Assembly: GCA_003218515.1 (NCBI GenBank)
Contig: QHNT01000333.1
Span: 1 to 37,274 of the forward strand
Reading direction: 5' to 3'
Length of the DNA stretch: 37,274 nucleotides
Source of the DNA: Verrucomicrobiota bacterium
GTDB taxonomy: Bacteria; Verrucomicrobiota; Verrucomicrobiia; Limisphaerales; AV2
In this document: positions 1 through 8,253 of the stretch, one piece after another
How the letters are laid out: each line of letters starts with the position of its first letter
Numbering within the stretch: the stretch's first letter is position 1
Notes under the pieces: generated by a model
What the model was told of the DNA's origin: nothing
Seen by the model: the letters and a program-made list of their open reading frames with translations, nothing else
The model's database searches: none
Made by a program: the position numbers and the translations under genes

Positions 1-654
1 GAGAGCATGGTCTTTTTGAACCGGGGCGATCACTTTGAAGGGAGGGCGTTGCCGCTGGAGGCGCAGTTGGCGCCGGCCTTCGCAGTGTGCGTGGGGGATT
101 ACGACGGGGACGGGAAGGAGGACGTGTTTCTGAGCCAGAATTTTTTTACGGTGAACGCGGAGAGTTCGCGGTGTGATGCGGGAAGGGGCTTGTGGTTGAA
201 AGGGGACGGCAGAGGCAATTTGACAGCGGTGGCTGGACAGGAGAGCGGGGTGAAGGTGTATGGGGAACAGCGCGGGGCGGCGCTGTGCGACTATGACGGG
301 GACGGGCGGGTGGACCTGGTGGTGACGCAGAACAGAGCGGAGACGAAGCTGTATCACAACGTGGGAGGCAAGCCGGGGTTGCGGGTGCGGTTGAGGGGGC
401 CGGAGGGCAACCCGCGAGGGATTGGGGCGCAACTGAGGCTGATGTTCGGACAACGAGCGGGTGCGGTCCGAGAGCTTCATGCCGGCAGCGGATATTGGTC
501 TCAGGACAGCGTAGTGGAAGTGCTGAGCACACCGGAGGCGCCGACGCAACTGTGGGTGCGCTGGCCCGGAGGCAAAACGATTACCGTAAATGTGCGGTCC
601 GGCGCGCGCGAGATTGAAGCGACGATGGAAGGTGGAGTAAACGTGCTGCACTGA
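1..654 (+). CDS. Twin FG-GAP/VCBS-ASPIC/UnbV (CRTAC1-like) protein, C-terminal end only
   Basis: The 5' part lies outside the window; the reading frame is open from base 1 and ends with TGA at 652-654. The visible part is the last blade of the second propeller, with two calcium-loop motifs (YDGDGKEDVFL and YDGDGRVDLVV), followed by the second ASPIC/UnbV domain (from about PGLRVRLRGPEG to the end, including the GSGYWSQDS motif and WPGGK). ASPIC/UnbV is the C-terminal domain of CRTAC1-type proteins; its biochemical role in bacteria is not established. The stop is immediately followed by the ATG of the next paralogue, so the two are probably co-transcribed. Bases 18-223 are almost identical to the same part of the gene at 11700-15419. 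The product is presumably extracellular, like its full-length neighbours. Confidence 0.85.
   Translation, partial: ESMVFLNRGDHFEGRALPLEAQLAPAFAVCVGDYDGDGKEDVFLSQNFFTVNAESSRCDAGRGLWLKGDGRGNLTAVAGQESGVKVYGEQRGAALCDYDGDGRVDLVVTQNRAETKLYHNVGGKPGLRVRLRGPEGNPRGIGAQLRLMFGQRAGAVRELHAGSGYWSQDSVVEVLSTPEAPTQLWVRWPGGKTITVNVRSGAREIEATMEGGVNVLH
18..223 (+). repeat. Homogenised paralogue patch, partner at 14780-14985
   Basis: I count two differences (positions 84 and 186) in 206 bp against 14780-14985. Downstream of 223 the two genes begin to differ at several sites. This is far more similar than most of the corresponding sequence in the other paralogues and suggests recent gene conversion or recent duplication. 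Confidence 0.75.
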
Positions 655-3600
655 ATGAACTCGTTCGATTTTAAAAGACTTCCACGAACCAGCGGGCTCC
701 TGGCGGTCGTTGCCATCACCACCGCCCTGCAGATCACGAACAAAAGCGCGGCCGCCAGCGCCGCGATGAATTGGCACACCGGTCCCGGCTATCGCTGGCG
801 CCAACTGCCGGTGGCTGGCGCCGGCAAGACCGGGTTCACCCTTCTGCCGCCATCATCGACCGGCATTCTTGTTACCAACCATATATCCGCAGAACGTTAC
901 CTCACCAACTCGATGCTCCTCAATGGCTCGGGTGTGGCTGCCGGGGACGTGGATGGCGATGGTTTGTGCGATCTTTACTTCTGCGGATTGGATGGGCCGA
1001 ATGTGCTCTACCGCAATCTTGGCGGTTGGAAATTCGAGGACGTTACGGCTGCTGCCGGAGTGGCCTGCCCTGCCCTGGACGCGACCGGCGCGGTATTCGC
1101 GGACATCGACGGCGATGGCGATCTGGACTTGATCGTCAATTCGCTGGGGGGCGGAACACACGTTTTCTTAAATGATGGCCAGGGGCACTTCACCCCGCAA
1201 ATCAACACGCCGCCGTTGAACTACCAGCGAGGCGGCACTTCTCTGGCGCTGGCCGACATCGACGGCGATGGGGACCTGGACTTGTATGTGGCCAACTACC
1301 GCACCTGGACGATTCGCGACCAACCCGTCAGTGCCGTCAGGGTTGAGACCGTGCAAGGCCGGCCGACCGTCGTGCAAGTCAACAACCGGCCCGTCAGCGA
1401 TCCCGATCTGGTGGGCCGATTCACCGTCGGCGCCAACGGCGCTCTCCAGGAACACGGCGAGGCGGACGCACTCTACCTCAATGACGGCACGGGCCGATTC
1501 AGTCCCGTTCCGTTCACGGGCGGAAGCTTTCTCGACGAGGACGGACAACCGCTGACCGAACCCCCGTATGACTGGGGGTTATCCGTCATGTTCAGAGACA
1601 TGAACGGCGATGGCGCGCCGGATATTTATGTTTGCAACGATTTCCACTCGCCCGACCGCATCTGGATCAACTCCGGCAAAGGCCAATTTCGAGCCATTCC
1701 CCGGCTTGCCCTGCGTCACACCAGCATTTATTCCATGGGCGTCGATTTTGCCGATATCAATCGCGATGGTTATGACGACTTTTTTGTCGCGGACATGTTG
1801 AGTCGTCATCATCAGCAACGCCACAATCAGGGTGGAATCCTGTTTCCTGTTCATGTGACCATTGGTGAAATGGAGAACCGCCCGCAATACTCGCGGAACA
1901 CCCTTTTCCTGAATCGCGGCGACGGGACCTATGCGGAGATCTCTTCATTGAGCGGCACGATTTCGTCGGACTGGTCGTGGACTCTGATTTTCCTCGATGT
2001 CGATTTGGATGGCTTCGAGGATTTGCTGATCACCACCGGCCACGAACTCGACTCGGCGAATGTGGATGTGATGAATCGCGCGGAAGCGATCATGGCCGCA
2101 AAGAAACTGTCCGCCCTCCAGCAAATTTATTTGCGCAAGATGTACGACCGCTTGGACGTTCCGAAGGTGGCGTTTCGGAATCGTGGAGACCTGACATTTG
2201 AGGAAGTTGGTGAGGCCTGGGGTTTCAACACGCGCGGGGTCGCTCACGGAATGGCCTTGGCGGACCTGGACGGGGACGGGGACCTGGACGTGGTGATGAA
2301 CAATCTGAACGGGGCGGCGGGCGTGTATCGCAACGAGGGTGTGGCGCCGCGTGTGGCGGTGCGCTTGAAAGGGCAATCGCCGAACACGCGCGGGATCGGG
2401 GCGAAGGTTTGGATGTATGGGGGCGCGGTGCCGATGCAGAGCCAGGAGATGATCTGCGGGGGCAGATACTTGAGCAGTGATGATCCGATGCGGGTGTTTG
2501 CGGCCGGGAGTCTGACCAACGAGATGCGGATTGAAGTGCGGTGGCGGAGCGGGAAACGGAGTGTGGTCAATGGGGTGAAGGCGAATCGGATTTATGAACT
2601 CGAGGAGGCGGGAGCGGAACCTGCAAACTCCAAGCTCCAAGCTCCAAGCTCCAAAGAAACTCCCAACTTCCAACATCCAACTTCCAACTCCGAAACGAAG
2701 GCGGTGTTTGAGGATGTGAGCCGGTTGATTGGGCACGTGCATCATGAGGAGGAGTATAATGATTTTGAGCGGCAGCCGTTGTTGCCGAAGAAGCTCAGTC
2801 AGTTGGGGCCTGGGGTGGCGTGGCATGACGTGGACGGAGACGGTTGGGACGATTTAATCGTGGGCAGTGGTCGGGGCGGGCGTCTGGCGGTGTATCGGAA
2901 CGATGGCCAAGGGGGGTTCAAGGCCTGGAGCGGGGCGCCTTTTGACAAGGTGGTCGGGCGGGACCAGACGACGGTGTTGGGGACGGAGTTGGGGTTGTTG
3001 GTGGGTTCTGCGAACTACGAGGACGGATCGACCAACGGTGGTTGCGTGCGGATTTACGATGTCAAGCGGCAGGTGAGTGGCGAGAGTGTGCTGGGGCAGG
3101 GATTCAGCGTGGGGCCACTGGCTTTGGCGGACGTGGACGGGGATGGTGATTTGGATTTGTTCGTGGGAGGCCGAGTGCTACCGGGCCGGTATCCGGAACC
3201 GGTCGATTCGCTGTTGATGAAGAACGAAGGCGGTCGGTTGGTGGTCTTGCAACGATTCGAAAAGCTGGGATTGGTGAGCGGAGCGGTCTTTAGCGATCTG
3301 GATGGGGACGGGAAGCCGGAGTTGATATTGGCCTGCGAATGGGGGCCGATCCGGGTTTTTCACAACGACGGCGGCCGGTTCCAGGAAGTGACGCAGCAAG
3401 CAGGCTTGAGCGCCTACACGGGCTGGTGGAACGGAGTGACGACGGGCGATCTGGACGGAGACGGCAGGCAGGACATCGTTGCCTGCAACTGGGGCCGGAA
3501 CACCCGATTCCAAAGTCACCTGCAGCAGCCTCTGCGGCTTTACTACGGGGATTTCATTGGAGATGGAACGGTTAGTTTGGTGGAAGCCTATTTCGACCAG

Positions 3601-4422
3601 GAATTGAATGAGATCGTTCCCTGGCGGGACCTGAGGGCCATGGCCCGAGCGCTGCCCTGTGTGCAGGAAAAATTCACCAGCTATCGCGCGTATGGCGGGG
3701 CCAGCGTGGCGGAGACCCTGGGAGCGAAGTTCAGCGCGGTCACGGAATTAGGAGCGGCCACGCTGGACTCGATGGTTTTTCTGAATCGCGACGGAAAATT
3801 TGAAGCGCGCTCATTGCCGATGGAAGCCCAGTTCGCGCCTGCTTTTGGCGTATGTGTCGGGGACATGGATGGGGATGGCAAGGAAGATGTTTTCCTGAGC
3901 CAGAATTTTTTTGCCACGCTTCCGGAAGAGTGGCGTCAAGACGCCGGTCGCGGCTTATGGCTCAGAGGTGATGGTCAGGGCGGGTTGAAGGCGGTGTCTG
4001 GCCAGGAAAGCGGCGTGGCGGTTTACGGCGAGCAACGCGGCTGCGCCTTGGCTGACTACGATGGCGACGGGCGCGTGGATTTGGTCGTGACGCAGAACGG
4101 CAATGCGACGAAGCTGTTTCACAATGTGGGGGCGAAGCCGGGTTTGCGCGTGCGGCTGAAAGGCGGTCCGGGCAATCCGACGGGAGTGGGGGCGCAGATG
4201 CGGTTGATTTACGGGGAGCGCAAGGGCCCGGCACGGGAGATTCACGCGGGCTCAGGGTACTGGTCGCAGGATGGGGCGGTGGAGGTGCTGGGCACGCCCC
4301 AAGCCCCCACACAGCTCTGGGTGCGGTGGGCCGGAGGCAGGACCACGACAAATTCTGTTCCCGCCGGCGCGCGCGAGATCGAGGTTGACGTTGAGGGAAA
4401 AATGGGAGTGCTCCGCCAATGA
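655..4422 (+). CDS. Twin FG-GAP/VCBS-ASPIC/UnbV (CRTAC1-like) secreted protein
   Basis: The product has 1255 residues. An N-terminal basic/hydrophobic stretch (about residues 8-37, ending near SAAASAA) looks like a Sec signal peptide. It is followed by the family's conserved mature start (NWHTGPGYRW, GKTGFTLL), propeller 1 with many DGDGDLDLxV loops (about 95-555), ASPIC/UnbV 1 (about 563-650), a linker coded by heptanucleotide repeats (about 656-682), propeller 2 (about 710-1150), and ASPIC/UnbV 2 (about 1161-1250, GSGYWSQD). These loops normally bind calcium. Proteins of this double layout are usually annotated only as VCBS repeat-containing proteins; the ligand is unknown. The start directly abuts the previous stop, and the stop overlaps the next start (ATGA). 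From about position 2255 the codons become strikingly G-rich compared with the N-terminal half, suggesting a mosaic gene. Confidence 0.88.
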   Translation: MNSFDFKRLPRTSGLLAVVAITTALQITNKSAAASAAMNWHTGPGYRWRQLPVAGAGKTGFTLLPPSSTGILVTNHISAERYLTNSMLLNGSGVAAGDVDGDGLCDLYFCGLDGPNVLYRNLGGWKFEDVTAAAGVACPALDATGAVFADIDGDGDLDLIVNSLGGGTHVFLNDGQGHFTPQINTPPLNYQRGGTSLALADIDGDGDLDLYVANYRTWTIRDQPVSAVRVETVQGRPTVVQVNNRPVSDPDLVGRFTVGANGALQEHGEADALYLNDGTGRFSPVPFTGGSFLDEDGQPLTEPPYDWGLSVMFRDMNGDGAPDIYVCNDFHSPDRIWINSGKGQFRAIPRLALRHTSIYSMGVDFADINRDGYDDFFVADMLSRHHQQRHNQGGILFPVHVTIGEMENRPQYSRNTLFLNRGDGTYAEISSLSGTISSDWSWTLIFLDVDLDGFEDLLITTGHELDSANVDVMNRAEAIMAAKKLSALQQIYLRKMYDRLDVPKVAFRNRGDLTFEEVGEAWGFNTRGVAHGMALADLDGDGDLDVVMNNLNGAAGVYRNEGVAPRVAVRLKGQSPNTRGIGAKVWMYGGAVPMQSQEMICGGRYLSSDDPMRVFAAGSLTNEMRIEVRWRSGKRSVVNGVKANRIYELEEAGAEPANSKLQAPSSKETPNFQHPTSNSETKAVFEDVSRLIGHVHHEEEYNDFERQPLLPKKLSQLGPGVAWHDVDGDGWDDLIVGSGRGGRLAVYRNDGQGGFKAWSGAPFDKVVGRDQTTVLGTELGLLVGSANYEDGSTNGGCVRIYDVKRQVSGESVLGQGFSVGPLALADVDGDGDLDLFVGGRVLPGRYPEPVDSLLMKNEGGRLVVLQRFEKLGLVSGAVFSDLDGDGKPELILACEWGPIRVFHNDGGRFQEVTQQAGLSAYTGWWNGVTTGDLDGDGRQDIVACNWGRNTRFQSHLQQPLRLYYGDFIGDGTVSLVEAYFDQELNEIVPWRDLRAMARALPCVQEKFTSYRAYGGASVAETLGAKFSAVTELGAATLDSMVFLNRDGKFEARSLPMEAQFAPAFGVCVGDMDGDGKEDVFLSQNFFATLPEEWRQDAGRGLWLRGDGQGGLKAVSGQESGVAVYGEQRGCALADYDGDGRVDLVVTQNGNATKLFHNVGAKPGLRVRLKGGPGNPTGVGAQMRLIYGERKGPAREIHAGSGYWSQDGAVEVLGTPQAPTQLWVRWAGGRTTTNSVPAGAREIEVDVEGKMGVLRQ
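2622..2700 (+). repeat. Heptanucleotide repeat cassette (AAGCTCC / AACTTCC) in the interdomain linker
   Basis: The cassette contains AAACTCC followed by three AAGCTCC units (2632-2652), a 12-bp spacer, then AACTTCC, AACATCC, AACTTCC and AACTCCG (2665-2692). The period is 7 bp, so each unit shifts the reading phase, yet the whole cassette stays in frame. It is translated as a hydrophilic Ser/Asn/Pro/Lys-rich linker between ASPIC/UnbV 1 and propeller 2. With its left flank (from 2605) it differs from 32434-32529 at only three positions in 96 bp. Confidence 0.9.
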
Positions 4423-7400
4423 AATGTTTTTTGAGTGGGCAACACTCCGTCGCAAACGCACTGCTTCAGCTTGCCCTTGGGTCCTTGTTCCTGGCGCAAG
4501 GTGGATTCCTGGCTGAAAGCAGCGGGTTGAATTGGCAAACCGGACCAGGCTATCGTTGGAGCGAATTGTCGGTGCCCCAAATCGGCAAGACCGGTTTCAC
4601 ATTCCTGCGGCCGGAAACCACCGGGATTACCTTTACCAACTTTATTACCGATGAACGATCGGTCACCAACCAGAATCTGTTGAACGGTTCGGGGGTTGCG
4701 CTGGGTGACGCGGACGGCGACGGCCTGTGTGATGTCTATCTATGCCGTCTCGACGGCAACAACAACAAACTCTTCCGCAATCTCGGCAATTGGAAATTCG
4801 AGGATATCACCGATTCCGCCGGGGTCGGCTGCGGAGGTCAGAATTCGACGGGCGCTGTCTTCGCCGACATTGACGGAGACGGCGATCTGGACCTGCTGGT
4901 CAATTCGATGGGAGGCGGCACCCGGGTTTTCGTGAACGACGGCAAGGGTCATTTCAAAGAAACTACCGCGCAGGCCGGCGTCGCCTCAAGGACAGCCGGC
5001 ATGTCCATGGCGTTGGCGGACGTGGATGGTGACGGAGACCTGGATTTGTATGTGTCCAATTACCGATCTTCAACCATCCGCGAGGAGGTGGGCACAAAAT
5101 TCTCGATCAACATCGTCGATGGAAAACCGGTCCTGGTCAAAGTGAATGGCAAGCCGGCCAGCAGTCCGGAATACGCGGGTCGATTTGCCGTCGGGCCGCA
5201 CGGTAAGATTCTTGAATTCGGTGAGGTGGACGTTCTCTATCTCAACGATGGGAAGGGACATTTTACGCCGCTTTCCTTCACCAACAGCGACTTTTTTGTC
5301 GATGAAGACGGAAAATGCTTAACGGAGCCGCCGGGCGACTGGGGACTCGCGGTCCAGTTTCACGATTTGAACGGGGATGGCGCCCCGGACATTTACGTTT
5401 GCAATGATTTGTTTACGCCGGACCGTATCTGGATCAACGATGGCAAAGGAAAATTCCGCGCCTTACCCAGACTGGCACTGCGCAATACGAGCACGTTCTC
5501 AATGGGCGTGGACTTTGCCGACGTGAATCGTGACGGGCTAGTTGATTTTCTGGTCGTGGACATGTTAAGTCGCGTTCATCAGAAGCGGCAGGTGCAGGTG
5601 GGTGAGTCCGGTCCGATTCTGTCACCAGTCGGTCTCTTCGATAACCGGCCGCAAGTCGAACGCAACACTCTGCAGATCGGTCGCGGTGACGGCACCTTCA
5701 CGGAAGTGGCCTTCTATGCCGGTGTCGAGGCTTCTGAGTGGTCCTGGACGCCGATCTTCCTCGATGTCGATCTGGATGGCTTCGAGGACATTCTGGTGGC
5801 GAACGGCCAACTCCGCGACTTCCAAAACGGCGATATGCTCGACCGGCTCGAGTCTGCGCAGGCGGGAAGAACACTTTCGCGAGCGGATATTCTGCTTATC
5901 TGGGAACTCTTTCCCCGTCTGGAGACTCCCAAGGTGGCCTTTCGCAATCGCGGCAACTTGACCTTTGAAGAAATGGGCGCCGCGTGGGGCTTTAACACCT
6001 CGGGCAACTCCCGAGGAATGGCGTTGGCGGACCTGGACGGGGACGGCGACCTGGATGTCGTGGTGAATAATTTCAACGCGGTGGCCGGGGTGTATCGGAA
6101 TGAGACCGCGGCGCCGCGTGTGGCGGTACGGCTGAAGGGTCAGGCGCCCAACACGCAGGGTATCGGGGCCAGGATTTGGCTCTACGGCGGGGCGGTTCCA
6201 ATGCAGAGCCAGGAGATGATCTGCGGGGGCAGATACTTGAGCGGTGATGATCCGATGCGGGTGTTTGCCGCGGGGAGTCTGACCAATGCGATGCGCATTG
6301 AAGTGAGGTGGCGCAACGGGAAGCGGAGTGTGGTCAATCGGGTGAGAGCGAATCGGATTTACGAGATTGACGAAGCCCAGGCAACCTCGAACCTCGAACC
6401 TCGAACCTCGGACCTCGAACCTCGGCCGGTGTTTGAAGACGTCAGCCAACGGCTGCAACACAGCCATCATGAGGAGGAGTATAATGATTTTGAGCGGCAG
6501 CCGTTGTTGTCCAGGAAGCTGAGCCAGTTGGGGCCGGGAGTGGGGTGGTATGACGTGGATGGAGACGGGTGGGAGGACCTGATCATTGGCAGCGGGCGTG
6601 GGGGGCAGTTGGCCGTGTATCGCAATGACGGGCACGGTGGTTTTCAGCGGTGGAACGGGGCGCCCTTTGAGCGGGTGGTGACACGGGATCAGACGACGGT
6701 GTTGGGGACAGAGTTCGGTTTGTTGGCTGGTTCGGCGAACTACGAGGACGGGCTGACCAACGGCGGGTGCGTGCGGATTTATGAAGCGAAACGGAAGGTG
6801 AGCGGGGAGAGTGTGCTGGGGCAACGGTTCAGCGCGGGGCCGCTCGCTCTGGCGGACGTGGATGGAGACGGCGACTTGGACTTGTTTGTGGGCGGACGCG
6901 TGGTGGCCGGCCGGTATCCGGAGGCGACGGATTCACTGTTGTTGAAGAACCAAGGGGGTCGCTTGGTGCTGGATCAGCGGTTGGACAAGGTGGGATTGAC
7001 CAGCGGGGCGGTGTTCAGCGATCTGGACAATGACGGACAGCCGGACCTGGTATTGGCGTGTGAATGGGGGCCAGTGCGAGTATTTCACAATGAGGGTGGA
7101 AAGTTGAAGGAAATGACCGAACAATGGGGGCTGAGCCGTTACACGGGCTGGTGGAACGGCGTTACCACGGGAGACCTGGACGGAGACGGGCGGCTGGACA
7201 TTATCGCGAGCAACTGGGGTCTGAACAGCAAGTATCGAACGAGCCGGGAACATCCGCGGAAGATTTATTACGGGGACCTGGACGGCAACGGGACGGTGGA
7301 CGTGATCGAGGTCTATTATGACGCGGGGATGAAAACGGAGGTGCCGGAGCGGCGCTGGCGTGCGGCGGGCACGGCGTTGCCGTTTTTGAGGGAGAAATTC

Positions 7401-8000
7401 AGCACGTACGAAGCCTACGGCAAGGCGAGCCTCAAAGAGATTTACGCGGACAAGCTCAAGCAGATGAAGGTGGTGGAAGCGAACACATTGGAGAGCATGG
7501 TCTTTTTGAACCGGGACGATCACTTTGAAGCGCGGGCGTTGCCGCTGGAGGCGCAGTTGGCGCCGGCCTTCGCGGTGTGCGTGGGGGACTATGATGGGGA
7601 CGGGAAAGAGGACCTGTTTCTGAGTCAGAATTTTTTCCCGATGAACCCGGAGACTTCCCGGTGTGATGCGGGAAGGGGCTTGTGGCTGAAGGGGGACGGG
7701 AAAGGCAATTTGGCAGCGGTGGCTGGGCAGGAGAGCGGAGTGATCGGGATTGCTGGTGCGGTTGAAAGGCCCGGCGGGCAATGCACAGGCAGTCGGGGCG
7801 CAGGTACGCCTCAAATTCAGAGATCACTTCGGCCCGGCGCGAGAGGTCCATGCCGGCAGTGGATACTGGTCGCAGGACAGCGCGGTGCAGGTGCTGGCCA
7901 TACCCGAATCGCCGACGCAGATTTGGATCCGATGGCCGGGCGGCAAAGTTACCACTGCCCCACTGCCGCCGAAACCCCTGGAAGTTGCCGTCAACCCTGA
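4419..8000 (+). CDS. Twin FG-GAP/VCBS-ASPIC/UnbV protein, frameshifted near its 3' end
   Basis: The start is fixed by the ATGA overlap with the upstream gene and by a signal peptide (about residues 1-30, hydrophobic LALGSLFLAQGGFLA) before the family motif LNWQTGPGYRW. Propeller 1, ASPIC/UnbV 1 (from about residue 564), the AACCTCG heptamer linker (residues 656-669) and propeller 2 are intact up to about residue 1108 (GQESGV, base 7744). There the sequence jumps. Roughly 40 codons present in all relatives (VYGEQRGAALCDYDGDGRVD and following residues) are missing, and the remaining codons to the stop at 8000 are in the wrong phase. The second ASPIC/UnbV domain continues in another frame (7745-8054). 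The product therefore probably lacks a correct C-terminus, or the assembly is wrong here. Confidence 0.8.
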   Translation: MKCFLSGQHSVANALLQLALGSLFLAQGGFLAESSGLNWQTGPGYRWSELSVPQIGKTGFTFLRPETTGITFTNFITDERSVTNQNLLNGSGVALGDADGDGLCDVYLCRLDGNNNKLFRNLGNWKFEDITDSAGVGCGGQNSTGAVFADIDGDGDLDLLVNSMGGGTRVFVNDGKGHFKETTAQAGVASRTAGMSMALADVDGDGDLDLYVSNYRSSTIREEVGTKFSINIVDGKPVLVKVNGKPASSPEYAGRFAVGPHGKILEFGEVDVLYLNDGKGHFTPLSFTNSDFFVDEDGKCLTEPPGDWGLAVQFHDLNGDGAPDIYVCNDLFTPDRIWINDGKGKFRALPRLALRNTSTFSMGVDFADVNRDGLVDFLVVDMLSRVHQKRQVQVGESGPILSPVGLFDNRPQVERNTLQIGRGDGTFTEVAFYAGVEASEWSWTPIFLDVDLDGFEDILVANGQLRDFQNGDMLDRLESAQAGRTLSRADILLIWELFPRLETPKVAFRNRGNLTFEEMGAAWGFNTSGNSRGMALADLDGDGDLDVVVNNFNAVAGVYRNETAAPRVAVRLKGQAPNTQGIGARIWLYGGAVPMQSQEMICGGRYLSGDDPMRVFAAGSLTNAMRIEVRWRNGKRSVVNRVRANRIYEIDEAQATSNLEPRTSDLEPRPVFEDVSQRLQHSHHEEEYNDFERQPLLSRKLSQLGPGVGWYDVDGDGWEDLIIGSGRGGQLAVYRNDGHGGFQRWNGAPFERVVTRDQTTVLGTEFGLLAGSANYEDGLTNGGCVRIYEAKRKVSGESVLGQRFSAGPLALADVDGDGDLDLFVGGRVVAGRYPEATDSLLLKNQGGRLVLDQRLDKVGLTSGAVFSDLDNDGQPDLVLACEWGPVRVFHNEGGKLKEMTEQWGLSRYTGWWNGVTTGDLDGDGRLDIIASNWGLNSKYRTSREHPRKIYYGDLDGNGTVDVIEVYYDAGMKTEVPERRWRAAGTALPFLREKFSTYEAYGKASLKEIYADKLKQMKVVEANTLESMVFLNRDDHFEARALPLEAQLAPAFAVCVGDYDGDGKEDLFLSQNFFPMNPETSRCDAGRGLWLKGDGKGNLAAVAGQESGVIGIAGAVERPGGQCTGSRGAGTPQIQRSLRPGARGPCRQWILVAGQRGAGAGHTRIADADLDPMAGRQSYHCPTAAETPGSCRQP
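6383..6424 (+). repeat. Heptanucleotide repeat (AACCTCG) x6 in the interdomain linker
   Basis: Six contiguous 7-bp units (four AACCTCG, one GACCTCG, one AACCTCG) lie exactly between ASPIC/UnbV 1 and propeller 2. The 42 bp equals 14 codons, so the frame is kept, and three units make one seven-residue peptide period (NLEPRTS-type). The gene at 11700-15419 carries the same six-unit array at the same place. Confidence 0.92.
7546..7744 (+). repeat. Exact 199-bp direct repeat, copy A
   Basis: It is identical base for base to 8055-8253 (offset 509). Copy A lies in its expected place, coding the last blade of propeller 2 (GDYDGDGKEDLFL to GQESGV). Its left neighbour is normal; its right neighbour jumps into the second ASPIC/UnbV domain with loss of about 40 codons. 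Confidence 0.95.
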
Positions 8001-8054
8001 AGGTCAAATCAAAATCGTGGTGGAAGACCAGGGTTCAAAGGTCAAAGGTCCGAG
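7745..8054 (+). pseudogene. Out-of-frame second ASPIC/UnbV domain of the gene starting at 4419
   Basis: Read in the phase that contains the TTG at 7750, this gives LLVRLKGPAGNAQAVGAQVR, then GSGYWSQDSAVQVL and WPGGK, a typical ASPIC/UnbV domain homologous to the C-termini of the neighbouring paralogues. It ends with IKIVVEDQGSKVKGPSGG, whose last part is coded by the TCAAAGG heptamer cassette. It has no start or signal of its own and is best seen as the displaced C-terminus of the preceding gene. A single connected repair (about 120 bp inserted after 7744) would restore the full-length family product. Confidence 0.8.
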
Positions 8055-8061
8055 TGGAGGC
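8019..8061 (+). repeat. TCAAAGG heptamer cassette at a gene end, partner at 25934-25976
   Basis: It contains two TCAAAGG units (8035-8048) followed by TCCGAGTGGAGGC. The 43-bp segment matches 25934-25976 with two mismatches (8030-8031). Here it follows the end of an ASPIC/UnbV 2 domain; the partner follows an ASPIC/UnbV 1 domain and leads straight into a stop codon. Confidence 0.85.
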
Positions 8062-8253
8062 GCAGTTGGCGCCGGCCTTCGCGGTGTGCGTGGGGGACTA
8101 TGATGGGGACGGGAAAGAGGACCTGTTTCTGAGTCAGAATTTTTTCCCGATGAACCCGGAGACTTCCCGGTGTGATGCGGGAAGGGGCTTGTGGCTGAAG
8201 GGGGACGGGAAAGGCAATTTGGCAGCGGTGGCTGGGCAGGAGAGCGGAGTGAT
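8055..8253 (+). repeat. Exact 199-bp direct repeat, copy B (misplaced)
   Basis: It is identical to 7546-7744 but stands where the next gene's signal peptide and first about 60 codons should be. The left junction is at the 7-bp microhomology TGGAGGC, shared by the heptamer cassette and the repeat. The right junction enters the next paralogue at its conserved SGVALGDVDGDG motif. Only the short stretch is copied, not a whole gene. Confidence 0.95.

Noticed and set aside
2622-2700. Possible CRISPR array or minisatellite of regulatory nature
   Set aside because: Units are only 7 bp, without unique spacers, and lie within an open coding frame as a linker.
7750-8103. Independent small gene with TTG start coding an ASPIC/UnbV domain
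   Set aside because: It lacks a signal peptide and ribosome-binding site and matches the missing C-terminus of the preceding gene, so it is a displaced fragment.
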